Source of the DNA: Bacteroidota bacterium
GTDB taxonomy: Bacteria > Bacteroidota > Bacteroidia > Chitinophagales > Chitinophagaceae
Direction: 5' to 3'
DNA: 40,116 bases
NCBI GenBank assembly: GCA_018267615.1
Contig: JAFDYD010000038.1
Span: forward strand, 63,148 to 103,263
In this document: positions 17,026 to 25,168 of the stretch, in pieces
How the letters are laid out: each line of letters starts with the position of its first letter
How positions within the stretch are numbered: the first letter of the stretch is position 1
Program-made: the position numbers and the translations under genes
Notes under the pieces: generated by a model
The model's input: only the letters and a program-made list of their open reading frames with translations
Database searches by the model: none
What the model was told of the DNA's origin: nothing

Positions 17026-18984
17026 ATGAAAGCCAATGGCATTATAAGACCATTTCTCTTACTCCTAATTTTTTACCACTGCCATGTCGCAAATGGACAA
17101 ACAATCTCCGGAGTTATAAACTCCTATTACAAAGTTACAGCGGTTAATACGGTTTCAAACACACTAACGTTGACGAGCACTGCAGGTTTGAGCAACGGCA
17201 CAAAAATATTGCTCATTCAAATGAAAGGAGCAACGATCGATGCGTCCAATAGTTCAACGTTCGGAAATATCTCTGCAATTAATAATGCAGGCAATTATGA
17301 ATTTAATTATATCTGTTCCATTTCAGGAAATGATGTAATTCTTCAATATCAAATTCTTCGTACTTACGATCCAACTTACCAGGTCCAACTAATTTCAGTT
17401 CCGGTCTATAATACAGTTACCCTTACCGGTACTGTTACAGCAAATGCCTGGGATCCTGTTTCAGGAACAGGTGGTGTGGTTGTTTTTGAAGCAACAAATT
17501 CAGTAGTGATGAATGCGGATATTGATGTGCGGGGACAAGGATTTCAAGGTGGCGCACTTATCAATTACCTGATGCCTGCTCCTTACGATTGTGATTTTGT
17601 TCATAATATTTCCGATTATTATTTGTCGCTGCCTCCTTCCGATAAATACAGTACTGGCGGATTAAAGGGCGAAGGCATTACAGACTATATATTGGGAAAG
17701 GAATATGGCCGCGGTAAATTGGCAAACGGCGGCGGTGGCGGTAATAGCAATAATACCGGTGGAGCCGGCGGAACCAATTATGGAACTGGTGGTAATGGCG
17801 GACAAAGAACCAACGAATCCCCATTTCAGTGCCATGGCGCAAGTCCGGGTATCGGCGGATTAAGTCTGTCAGCCTTTGGATACACAAATGCACAAAATAA
17901 AATTTTCCTCGGAGGCGGCGGCGGAGGAGGGCATGAAAATAATTCAGCTGGCGAACCCGGCGGTAATGGAGGAGGAATCGTAATCATCACCGCTCCTTTG
18001 ATAAGCAGTTCAGGAAATTCAATTTTTGCAGGTGGAGCATCACCTACGAATCCTGCGAATGTGGCCAATCCACTTTCTGCAGAAGGAGATGGAGGAGGTG
18101 GTGGTGGAGGTGGAGGAACAGTAATTTTAAATGTAACCACTGCCGCTGGAACTATTCAGGTAAATGCCGATGGTGCACGGGGATCAGACGCAAGTAATAA
18201 TATTACGAACGATTGTACCGGACCCGGAGGCGGAGGTGGTGGTGGTGTAATTTGGGTTGCTGGCGGAGCTTTTCCGGCTGCGATTGTCGGATCTGTTAAC
18301 GGCGGAAGTAACGGAGTGATCGCCGCCGGCAAGGCAGCTTGTACCGGTTCTTCAAATTTTGCAACTTCCGGTACTAACGGTGTCGCACAAACGGGGTATA
18401 TTCCTCCAGTCAGCACAATTCCTTCATGTGCAATTTTACCTGTTTCAGCATTAAAATATTTTAAAGGACAATTGACAGATGAAGGCGCTCTGTTGATTTG
18501 GGAAATGGAACAAGTCAGCGATGTCCTATATTATGAAATTGAGAATTCCATCGACCAGGTTCATTTTACAAAAACAGCTATCATCAATAATATAGGTCTT
18601 AAAAAATTAGAGTTTAATGACCTGCAAAAAATTAACGGCTCCATATATTACCGGCTAAAGATGGTGTTTCAAAATGGTTCAAGTGGTTATTCCGTTATTG
18701 TTGCTCTTTCGAGGGATTCAGATTTGCCCGTCAGTTTTATTGGGTTGCAACCAAACCCTGCGGTTAATAATTTGAACCTGGTTCTTTATGCAAAAAAACC
18801 TGATGCCCTGCGTATCATTGTTTACAATGCTTACGGACAACAAATCACTGTTATTGAACAAATCCTTAATTCCGGGTATTCAAATTTGAATATTCCACTA
18901 TGGGGCCTGGCGTCTGGCACTTACTTTTTAAGTATAAAAGGGAAATATATACAGACAACAAAACGCTTTCTCAAAACAAGATAA
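17026..18984 (+). CDS. Secreted glycine-rich protein with type A T9SS sorting domain
   Basis: I place the start at the ATG 17026 (652 residues), where a signal peptide begins (MKANGIIRPFLLLLIF, ending VANGQ); a TTG 18 nt upstream would only add residues before it. After a beta-rich N-terminal domain, residues about 225-440 hold several glycine-rich stretches (runs of 4-7 Gly, with Asn). They give the DNA a GGNGGN pattern and long proline-coding shadows on the other strand. The C-terminal 180 residues form a beta domain followed by a type A sorting signal: LQPNPAVNNLNL, IIVYNAYGQQI, SGTYFLSIKGK and a basic end. The protein is likely exported by T9SS and attached to the surface. Its function is unknown. 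Confidence 0.85.
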   Translation: MKANGIIRPFLLLLIFYHCHVANGQTISGVINSYYKVTAVNTVSNTLTLTSTAGLSNGTKILLIQMKGATIDASNSSTFGNISAINNAGNYEFNYICSISGNDVILQYQILRTYDPTYQVQLISVPVYNTVTLTGTVTANAWDPVSGTGGVVVFEATNSVVMNADIDVRGQGFQGGALINYLMPAPYDCDFVHNISDYYLSLPPSDKYSTGGLKGEGITDYILGKEYGRGKLANGGGGGNSNNTGGAGGTNYGTGGNGGQRTNESPFQCHGASPGIGGLSLSAFGYTNAQNKIFLGGGGGGGHENNSAGEPGGNGGGIVIITAPLISSSGNSIFAGGASPTNPANVANPLSAEGDGGGGGGGGGTVILNVTTAAGTIQVNADGARGSDASNNITNDCTGPGGGGGGGVIWVAGGAFPAAIVGSVNGGSNGVIAAGKAACTGSSNFATSGTNGVAQTGYIPPVSTIPSCAILPVSALKYFKGQLTDEGALLIWEMEQVSDVLYYEIENSIDQVHFTKTAIINNIGLKKLEFNDLQKINGSIYYRLKMVFQNGSSGYSVIVALSRDSDLPVSFIGLQPNPAVNNLNLVLYAKKPDALRIIVYNAYGQQITVIEQILNSGYSNLNIPLWGLASGTYFLSIKGKYIQTTKRFLKTR

Positions 18985-19008
18985 CCGGAGAAGCGATCGT
19001 ATAAAATT

Positions 19009-19164
19009 TTACATGATGTTTAATGCCTTTGCAAACCAGGTGCATGTAAAAGGCAGCACCAATATGCAAACACCGCCTATTACCTGGTACAATCCAAAAA
19101 ATGCGACAACTGATATTAAAAACAGAATCCAATATAAGCCCCTGGACTTTTTTGTGCTTTCCAT
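19009..19164 (-). CDS. Small two-helix membrane protein
   Basis: This is a 51-residue reading frame. The start was chosen at the ATG complementary to 19162-19164, because a perfect -7 box lies 17 nt upstream inside the longer 90-residue frame; the upstream part of that frame would be untranscribed. The protein has a charged start (MESTKKSRG) and two hydrophobic segments (YWILFLISVVAFFGLYQV and GVCILVLPFTCTWFAKAL) with a short turn. No family is recognised. It ends 24 bp from the convergent gene before it. It could be a small membrane peptide of regulatory or structural kind, but nothing shows its role. Confidence 0.55.
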   Translation of the reverse strand: MESTKKSRGLYWILFLISVVAFFGLYQVIGGVCILVLPFTCTWFAKALNIM

Positions 19165-19181
19165 GTAAAAAAATTTGGTGA

Positions 19182-19190
19182 GCAAATATA
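19182..19190 (-). promoter_or_regulatory. -7 box (TATATTTGC) of the small membrane protein gene
   Basis: On the minus strand TATATTTGC is a perfect TAnnTTTG box ending 17 nt before the ATG at 19164. No clear -33 TTTG is seen at 19-21 bp upstream. It decides the start chosen for this gene. Confidence 0.5.
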
Positions 19191-19286
19191 AAATAAAATC
19201 ATTTGTCCGATTGACAGTTCTGAAATTTTCTTTTTTACTCATCGTTTTGATATAAATTCGCCGCGATGGACAACTACACATGAGCG

Positions 19287-19348
19287 GCCCCTTGAGCGAA
19301 GTCGAAGGGGCATCGTATTTGGAAGCATCCTGAGCATAGTCGAAGGAT
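19287..19348. repeat. Pair of REP-like hairpins (TGAGCnnAGTCGA core)
   Basis: Two short hairpins share the core TTGAGCGAAGTCGAA (19292-19306) and CTGAGCATAGTCGAA (19330-19344). The first has stem GCCCCTT/AAGGGGC, the second ATCCT/AGGAT. The compensating stem changes around a conserved loop are the mark of REP-like repeats. The motif is familiar as a dispersed repeat in Bacteroidota and other genomes. They lie before malQ, where they could fall in its leader. Confidence 0.75.
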
Positions 19349-19433
19349 AAGCGTAGTTACAGGATGTAGTAGTCAATTGATAATTCTAATTAAAAGATAC
19401 GAGACGTAAGATCTGTATAAATTTAACCCAGTA

Positions 19434-22127
19434 ATGAAAATTCATTTTTATCTGCATTTCCATACTAAACCCGGCGAAGAATTATACGTTAACGGTAATA
19501 TGGAAGCGTTGGGAAGCAATGATCCGGCCAAAGCATTTCCTTTAAAATATATGAACGACGAGTTTTGGCAGGGAAGTATCGAACTCTCGCCCGGTAAACA
19601 ATCCAAAATTCAATACAACTATTTATTCAAAACAGAAGACGGAACGTTCGTCAGAGAATGGGGCGATGACAGGTTAATAGATATCCCAAAATCTGGTCTG
19701 GAAGAAATCCAGATCATTGACATATGGAATCACGCGGGCGAATATGAGAATGCTTTTTTCTCTTCTCCATTTCAACAAACACTATTACGTCATAGTAAAA
19801 AAGCAGGTCGTTCTTCTTTTCCAAAATCTTTTACTCATATTTTCAAAGTAAAAGCTCCACTGCTGAAAAAAGATGAAATTCTTTGTCTCGGCGGAAATGG
19901 AACCGTGCTTGGAGAATGGAATACTGATTCGGTGATCCCAATGACTTTGCAGGGAAATTGGTGGATATGTAAATTAAGTTTGCCGAAAGAATCTTTCCCC
20001 ATTGCCTACAAGTATGGCGTGTATGATGCAAAGCATAAAAAATTCCTGCATTTTGAAACTGGTAACAACCGGCTTTTATATGGCGATGCATTGGAAAAAA
20101 AGATTTCCATTCTACATGATGGTTTTGTGAAACTCCCTAATAACACATGGAGAGGAGCGGGCGTCAGTATTCCGGTTTTTAGTTTACGCAGTAAGAATTC
20201 TTATGGTGTTGGCGAATTCACCGATATAAAATTATTGGTTGATTGGGCGAGAAAAACAGGTCTCAAACTGATCCAGATATTACCGGTCAACGATACTTCT
20301 GCCACGCAGAGTTGGGTCGATTCTTATCCTTATGCCGCTATTTCTGCGTTTGCTTTACACCCGATCTATTTGAATGTGGAACAAGTAGCGGGAAAAAAAT
20401 TCGAATCGGTTATCAAGCCATTGAGAAAAAAACAAAAGCAACTCAATGAACTTCCTGAATTGAATTACGAGGAAGTAATGAAAGTGAAACTATTTGCTAT
20501 TAAAGAATTGTTTGCATTGCAGAAAGATGAATTTTTGCAAAGCGATGAATACAAATCTTTCTTTGAAAAAAATAGACACTGGTTGGTTCCCTATGCTGCA
20601 TTTTGTTATTTACGCGATCGCAATGGCAGCGCCGATTTTACAGAATGGAAATGGCATGGCAACTACGATAAAGAAACAATAGAAAAATTTGTTTCACCAA
20701 AAACAAAACATTTTGATGCAATAGCGCTTCAGTACTTCACGCAATATCATCTTCACCTGCAGTTGCGTGAAGCTGCTGAATATGCGCACAAACATAATAT
20801 CGTTTTGAAAGGCGATATACCAATCGGAATCTATCGTTACAGTTGCGATGCGTGGGTAGAGCCGGATTTATATCATATGGATGTGCAGGCAGGCGCGCCG
20901 CCTGATGATTTTGCAATTCATGGTCAGAACTGGGGTTTCCCTACATACAATTGGGAAAGAATGTCGCAAGATGGTTTCAGATGGTGGAAGCAAAGATTTG
21001 AACAGATGGCAAATTATTTCGATGCCTTTCGCATCGATCATATTCTTGGATTCTTTCGAATCTGGAGCATCCCGATGCATTCTGTGCAGGGAGTGATGGG
21101 GCATTTCGATCCGGTGCTTCCTGTCCATCTTCATGAATTCAGCGAAAGACATATTTGGTTTAACCATCGCCGTTATACGCAGCCTTTTATCAATGATGCT
21201 GTTCTATGGGAGTTTTTTGATCACGATTCCGACTATGTCAAATTAAATTTTTTGGTCGACAACGGCGATGGTACTTTTTCATTGCGCGAAGAATTCAATA
21301 CACAAAGAAAAGTGGAAACTCATTTTGCGCATGTCGAAAAAAATGATTTCAACAACAGGGTGCACGATGGTTTGCTGAATATAATTTCTAATACAATTCT
21401 TTTTGAAGTTCCGGGCTCAAATGGAGAGCAATTTCATTTTCGCGTCGCGATGGAAAATACTTCTTCGTTCAGATATCTTGAATGGGGAACGCAACAGCAA
21501 CTGAAAGATCTGTATGTAAATTATTTTTACAGGCGCCAGGACCATTTCTGGAAGGAAGAAGCAATGAAAAAACTTCCTCCATTGAAAGGATCCACCAATA
21601 TGCTGGTATGTGGAGAAGATCTCGGAATGGTTCCACATTGCGTCCCGGATGTCATGAAACAATTGGGAATACTCAGTCTGGAAATACAACGCATGCCAAA
21701 GGATCCGAATAAAGAATTCTCTCATCCTGCTGATGCTCCTTACTTATCTGTAATAACACCTTCTACTCATGATATGAGTACGGTGCGGGGATGGTGGGAA
21801 GAGGATCGGAACAAAACACAACAGTTTTTTAATCACGAGTTGGGTCAATGGGGTGATGCGCCTTTTTTCTGTGAACCGTGGATCAATAAATCAATCGTAA
21901 TACAACATCTCCATTCACCGGCGATGTGGAGTATTTTTCAGTTGCAGGACCTGCTTGGCATGGATGGAAAAATTCGCCGTGAAAATCCGCACAATGAACG
22001 AATCAACGTTCCTGCAAATGCAAAACACTATTGGAGATATCGCATGCATATATTATTGGAAGACCTGATCAAACAAAAACAATTCAATGAAGAATTGAAA
22101 GAACATGTGCATGCTTCTGGCCGATAA
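19434..22127 (+). CDS. malQ: 4-alpha-glucanotransferase with two N-terminal CBM20 domains (DPE2-like)
   Basis: This GH77 enzyme moves alpha-1,4-glucan segments between maltose, maltodextrin or glycogen-like acceptors in the cytosol. The protein has 897 residues, much longer than E. coli MalQ. Two starch-binding CBM20 modules are seen at about 1-100 (YVNGNMEALGSNDPAKAF, WQGSIELSPGK) and 133-235 (LCLGGNGTVLGEWN). The GH77 domain follows (GVSIPVFSLRS, QILPVNDT). The catalytic residues are visible: nucleophile Asp535 in FRIDHILGFFRIW, acid/base Glu728 in GEDLGMVP, and Asp780 in STHDMSTVRGWW. This order is that of the plant cytosolic enzyme DPE2. No signal peptide is present. A TAAATTCG box at 19253-19260 could start a leader of about 170 nt that includes the REP hairpins. 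Confidence 0.95.
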   Translation: MKIHFYLHFHTKPGEELYVNGNMEALGSNDPAKAFPLKYMNDEFWQGSIELSPGKQSKIQYNYLFKTEDGTFVREWGDDRLIDIPKSGLEEIQIIDIWNHAGEYENAFFSSPFQQTLLRHSKKAGRSSFPKSFTHIFKVKAPLLKKDEILCLGGNGTVLGEWNTDSVIPMTLQGNWWICKLSLPKESFPIAYKYGVYDAKHKKFLHFETGNNRLLYGDALEKKISILHDGFVKLPNNTWRGAGVSIPVFSLRSKNSYGVGEFTDIKLLVDWARKTGLKLIQILPVNDTSATQSWVDSYPYAAISAFALHPIYLNVEQVAGKKFESVIKPLRKKQKQLNELPELNYEEVMKVKLFAIKELFALQKDEFLQSDEYKSFFEKNRHWLVPYAAFCYLRDRNGSADFTEWKWHGNYDKETIEKFVSPKTKHFDAIALQYFTQYHLHLQLREAAEYAHKHNIVLKGDIPIGIYRYSCDAWVEPDLYHMDVQAGAPPDDFAIHGQNWGFPTYNWERMSQDGFRWWKQRFEQMANYFDAFRIDHILGFFRIWSIPMHSVQGVMGHFDPVLPVHLHEFSERHIWFNHRRYTQPFINDAVLWEFFDHDSDYVKLNFLVDNGDGTFSLREEFNTQRKVETHFAHVEKNDFNNRVHDGLLNIISNTILFEVPGSNGEQFHFRVAMENTSSFRYLEWGTQQQLKDLYVNYFYRRQDHFWKEEAMKKLPPLKGSTNMLVCGEDLGMVPHCVPDVMKQLGILSLEIQRMPKDPNKEFSHPADAPYLSVITPSTHDMSTVRGWWEEDRNKTQQFFNHELGQWGDAPFFCEPWINKSIVIQHLHSPAMWSIFQLQDLLGMDGKIRRENPHNERINVPANAKHYWRYRMHILLEDLIKQKQFNEELKEHVHASGR

Positions 22128-22199
22128 ATATTAATCCCGGCTTATTAAAAAAATAACACGTGAATCAATATGCCTGAATATTCTCAATCCGCATAATTC

Positions 22200-23222
22200 G
22201 TGATAGTAAGATATCATACATACGAATTGCCGTTCAGGTATCCTTTCACAATTTCTAAAGGAACAAAAACACATCAGCCAACATTCATTGTTTCATTGGA
22301 GCATCTTGGCATTCGCGGGTGTGGGGAGGCTCCCGCAATTTCCTATTATAATATTCCAGTGGAAAAAATGATTGCCGATCTCGATTCAAAGAAAATATTC
22401 GTAGAGAAATTTGCATTCACAGAGCCGGAAAGATATTGGCATTATCTCCATCATCTTTTTCCGCAGAATACTTTCCTGGTTTGTGCATTGGATATTGCCG
22501 CATGGGATTTTTATGGTAAGCTGAAAAAAAAACCTTTGTATGAGATATGGAAATTGGATCCTTCCATCGGACCAATGACTGATTATACAATCGGCATTGA
22601 TTCAATTGAAAAGATGATTTTCAAAATCAAGGAAAAACAATGGCCCATTTATAAAATTAAATTGGGAACTCCGGATGATATTACAATCATGACTTCATTA
22701 AGACAACAAACGGATGCAATATTTCGTGTGGATGCGAACGCCGGGTGGACGCTAGGCGAAGCCTTGGAAAAAATTCCCGTTCTAAAAGATCTTGGTGTTG
22801 AATTCATCGAACAACCGCTTGCAAAAGACGACTGGGATGGAATGAAAATTTTATTCAGAGAATCATCATTGCCACTAATTGCCGATGAATCCTGCGTGTA
22901 TGAGCAGGATGTTGAAAAATGCAATCAACATTTTCACGGCATCAATATCAAACTTACCAAATGCGGAGGGATTACGCCCGCTCGAAGAATGATTGATAAT
23001 GCAAGAAATCTTGGGATGAAAGTAATGGTGGGAAGTATGAATGAAAGTACCATCGGATCAGCCGCGATCGGTCATCTTGTGCCGTTGCTCGACCATGTGG
23101 ATATGGACGGTCCGCTTTTGTTGAGCGATGATATTGCAACAGGACTTCAATTCGATCATGGAAAAGTAATATTGTCAGGGCGACCCGGCCTCGGGATTGA
23201 ATATTCGGAACGCACTGCGTAA
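22200..23222 (+). CDS. Dipeptide epimerase (enolase superfamily)
   Basis: The protein has 340 residues and belongs to the muconate-lactonizing-enzyme subgroup of the enolase superfamily, most like L-Ala-D/L-Glu epimerases that recycle murein dipeptides. The catalytic KxK is KIK at 152-154. The metal ligands are Asp in FRVDANAGW (near 176), Glu in EFIEQPLA (near 203) and Asp in LIADESC (near 228), and the second catalytic lysine is in NIKLTKCGG (near 252). The start is GTG at 22200: no ATG precedes the conserved ELPFRYPFTISKG. A TAATTCG sequence ends on the start codon itself, so the transcript may be leaderless. The exact dipeptide preferred cannot be read from sequence. Confidence 0.88.
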   Translation: MIVRYHTYELPFRYPFTISKGTKTHQPTFIVSLEHLGIRGCGEAPAISYYNIPVEKMIADLDSKKIFVEKFAFTEPERYWHYLHHLFPQNTFLVCALDIAAWDFYGKLKKKPLYEIWKLDPSIGPMTDYTIGIDSIEKMIFKIKEKQWPIYKIKLGTPDDITIMTSLRQQTDAIFRVDANAGWTLGEALEKIPVLKDLGVEFIEQPLAKDDWDGMKILFRESSLPLIADESCVYEQDVEKCNQHFHGINIKLTKCGGITPARRMIDNARNLGMKVMVGSMNESTIGSAAIGHLVPLLDHVDMDGPLLLSDDIATGLQFDHGKVILSGRPGLGIEYSERTA

Positions 23223-23227
23223 TTTCG
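23197..23227 (+). promoter_or_regulatory. Promoter overlapping the epimerase stop codon
   Basis: TTG at 23197-23199 and TAATTTCG at 23220-23227 are 20 bp apart. The TAA of the -7 box is the stop codon of the epimerase gene. The ATG of the next gene lies 18 nt downstream, the same spacing as in prfC. Confidence 0.45.
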
Positions 23228-23245
23228 TATCTAAATTATTAGAAG

Positions 23246-23722
23246 ATGGCAGAAGATTTACTGATAGCGTCCGGAACAAAATCGGAAAAATATTCTTCGA
23301 TCCTTCCACAAGTAAATGCATTAATTGACGGAGAAGAGGATCTTATAGCCAATCTTGCGAATATTGTTGCCGCATTGAAGGAACAATTCGGCTGGCTATG
23401 GGTAGGATTTTACCTCGTAAAAAAAAATGAACTGGTTTTAGGCCCTTTCCAGGGACCGGTTGCATGTACGCGCATTCGCAAAGGCAAAGGTGTTTGCGGA
23501 ACGAGTTGGCAAAATGCTTCAACAATTATTGTTCCCGATGTGGAGGCATTTCCTGGACATATTGCATGTAGCAGCGCTTCCAAATCGGAAATTGTAATTC
23601 CTATTATCCGGGATGGAAAAGTGACTGCGGTGTTGGACGTCGACAGTGCCTCGTTGAATGAGTTTGATGAAACGGATCAACACTACCTGGAACAATTAGT
23701 GGCGTCAATTAAATTTGAATAA
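23246..23722 (+). CDS. msrC: Free methionine-(R)-sulfoxide reductase (GAF domain)
   Basis: This enzyme reduces free methionine-R-sulfoxide with thioredoxin as donor. The protein has 158 residues and is a single GAF domain. The three redox cysteines are present as Cys74 (VACTRI), Cys84 (KGVCGTSW) and Cys108 (HIACSSASKSE), with spacings of 10 and 24 that match the E. coli enzyme. WLWVGFYLV and LDVDSASLNEFD are the other family signatures. It is 23 bp after the epimerase, but a promoter seems to lie in the overlap, so it may be expressed both ways. The assignment is secure for the family. Confidence 0.93.
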   Translation: MAEDLLIASGTKSEKYSSILPQVNALIDGEEDLIANLANIVAALKEQFGWLWVGFYLVKKNELVLGPFQGPVACTRIRKGKGVCGTSWQNASTIIVPDVEAFPGHIACSSASKSEIVIPIIRDGKVTAVLDVDSASLNEFDETDQHYLEQLVASIKFE

Positions 23723-23860
23723 TGCCGCAGTAGTATATTTTTCAATTTTGTCTGAATTGAGATTTTTTGAATCGATGAGATATGTTGGGAGACAGAAATT
23801 ATTCTGATTATCCTATACATCCTGTTAATCCCAAAAATCTCAGTTCAGACATCATCAATT

Positions 23861-24460
23861 TTATTTCAAAAATCCTTCCTGTATCATTTTTTGATTTACG
23901 GCTTTGGTAACACCTGAAAACAATTGATCACCACTCGTGGGGTTGATGGTTGAGGTAATACCGGTCCAGATCAATTTATTTCTTAACAAGGAATATACGT
24001 TCACTTCAACATAAAAAGTTTTATCTGTAGTGTAATATCCCGGATCATAATAATTCGGCCAGGCATAACCGTAATAGCCTCTCCAGGTTCCATAGTAAGC
24101 AGGGTAAGAACCGGGAACATAACGGCGATCCTTATCCACTTTTACAAGACGCATCACAACTACGCCATCATAACCTTCTCCATTTAATTTTTTTGCATAA
24201 AAATCGTCGTTTTGCGTGAGCTCTGTATTTCCAAATATCGAATACGACTGAACTGCTTTTCCCGGATACCTCGCAGCCATCTGGTCTTCGACACTTCTTC
24301 TGACTGTTTCATTTTTCAATAAAGCTGCAACCACAAATTTGTGTATCATCGTGGTATCGATAGTTACTTGCGGATCTCTCCAGCTTTTTACGATTTTCGT
24401 AGATGGGCCGCATGCAAAAATGCTTATGGCAATAAAAGAAAGAAGAAAATACTTTTTCAT
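23861..24460 (-). CDS. DUF4136-type lipoprotein
   Basis: The protein has 199 residues. The signal peptide ends in a lipobox (SIFAC, Cys17). The segment STKIVKSWRDPQV, the central ARYPGKAVQSYSIF and the C-terminal KLIWTGITSTINPTSGDQLFSGV match the DUF4136-like lipoproteins of Gram-negative bacteria. A Tyr/Gly/Pro-rich loop (YYGTWRGYYGYAWPNYYDPGYY) lies in the middle. It is probably attached to a membrane in the periplasm. Function unknown. It is convergent with the msrC gene and separated from it by about 140 bp. Confidence 0.8.
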   Translation of the reverse strand: MKKYFLLSFIAISIFACGPSTKIVKSWRDPQVTIDTTMIHKFVVAALLKNETVRRSVEDQMAARYPGKAVQSYSIFGNTELTQNDDFYAKKLNGEGYDGVVVMRLVKVDKDRRYVPGSYPAYYGTWRGYYGYAWPNYYDPGYYTTDKTFYVEVNVYSLLRNKLIWTGITSTINPTSGDQLFSGVTKAVNQKMIQEGFLK

Positions 24461-25006
24461 AAATGAAGTTTTAATAGTTGATCCGATCCTATAGTAAAGT
24501 ACGAAATATTGAGTAAAATCCCCTACAAGTAAGGTTTTCCAAGTATGATTTTAGAATTCGACAGCCCGGTATTTTGTTTGAACCTCTCATTGCTGTCTGA
24601 CCTAAAAATTAATTTTGTGCGGGCGATGCCTGATTGCAATATCGTCGTGGATAAATCTTCCAACATTCGGTTATTGATGACAGTTGGTATTTGAATGCTG
24701 ACGATACAAAGAACATTGTTAAGGGTTCACCAAAAATAAAAATTCGGCGCGGCCATCTGGAAAACGCCGGAAAAATGTCAAAACCTGTCCTGAAATTCCA
24801 ATTGTATTCAAGCTGGGCGCCTCAAAGTTTCCGGATCATATATGTTCCGGGTCTTATATCTATGTCAATTGAATAGGTAGACAGCAAATTGATTTGAGCT
24901 AACGACGGTAATGCGTGGTTTGCGGCATTTGCCTCCGCTTACCAATGGAAGTTCGTGTTACTTGCATTGTTTTTTTGTTAGATCACCCGCTGATGGAAAA
25001 ATTATT
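24461..25006. other. Long gene-free region upstream of the efflux operon
   Basis: Over 500 bp lie here with no convincing gene on either strand. Short reading frames (for example 24691-24876 and 24915-25109) have no recognisable domain, no signal and no promoter. A small hairpin CCGGA...TCCGG near 24830 is visible. In many genomes a TetR-type regulator gene sits at this place; no trace of one can be read here, though decayed sequence cannot be excluded. Confidence 0.5.
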
Positions 25007-25023
25007 AAACAAATTATTTGTTT
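25007..25023. promoter_or_regulatory. 17-bp perfect palindrome, putative operator of the efflux operon
   Basis: AAACAAAT-T-ATTTGTTT is perfectly symmetric. It lies 12 bp before the -7 box at 25036, covering the place where a -33 element would be. Size, symmetry and position fit the binding site of a TetR- or MarR-type repressor. No regulator gene lies next to it in this window. Confidence 0.55.
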
Positions 25024-25035
25024 CGAATGAAGTAT

Positions 25036-25043
25036 TACTTTTG
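25036..25043 (+). promoter_or_regulatory. -7 box (TACTTTTG) of the tolC-acrA-acrB operon
   Basis: TACTTTTG is a perfect TAnnTTTG box. A -33 TTTG at 19-21 bp is lacking; the palindrome occupies that place. The leader before the ATG at 25169 would be about 120 nt. Confidence 0.5.
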
Positions 25044-25168
25044 CACGTTGTTGTTCTAGCTCCTCGCCCTACTATCCATTGTATTTGCCATGCTGAAAAA
25101 ACTTACTAATATTCGTAAAAGAATATTTATATAGGATTTAGATTGATCAAAATAGTTTATCAGATTGT

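Noticed and set aside
17826..18416. Proline-rich reading frames opposite the glycine-rich gene
   Set aside because: Runs of Pro on the minus strand are the complement of Gly codons GGN in the real gene; no start context or homology.
24691..25109. Two small plus-strand frames in the gap before the efflux operon
   Set aside because: No recognisable domain, promoter or plausible composition; the second would end across the operon's own promoter.
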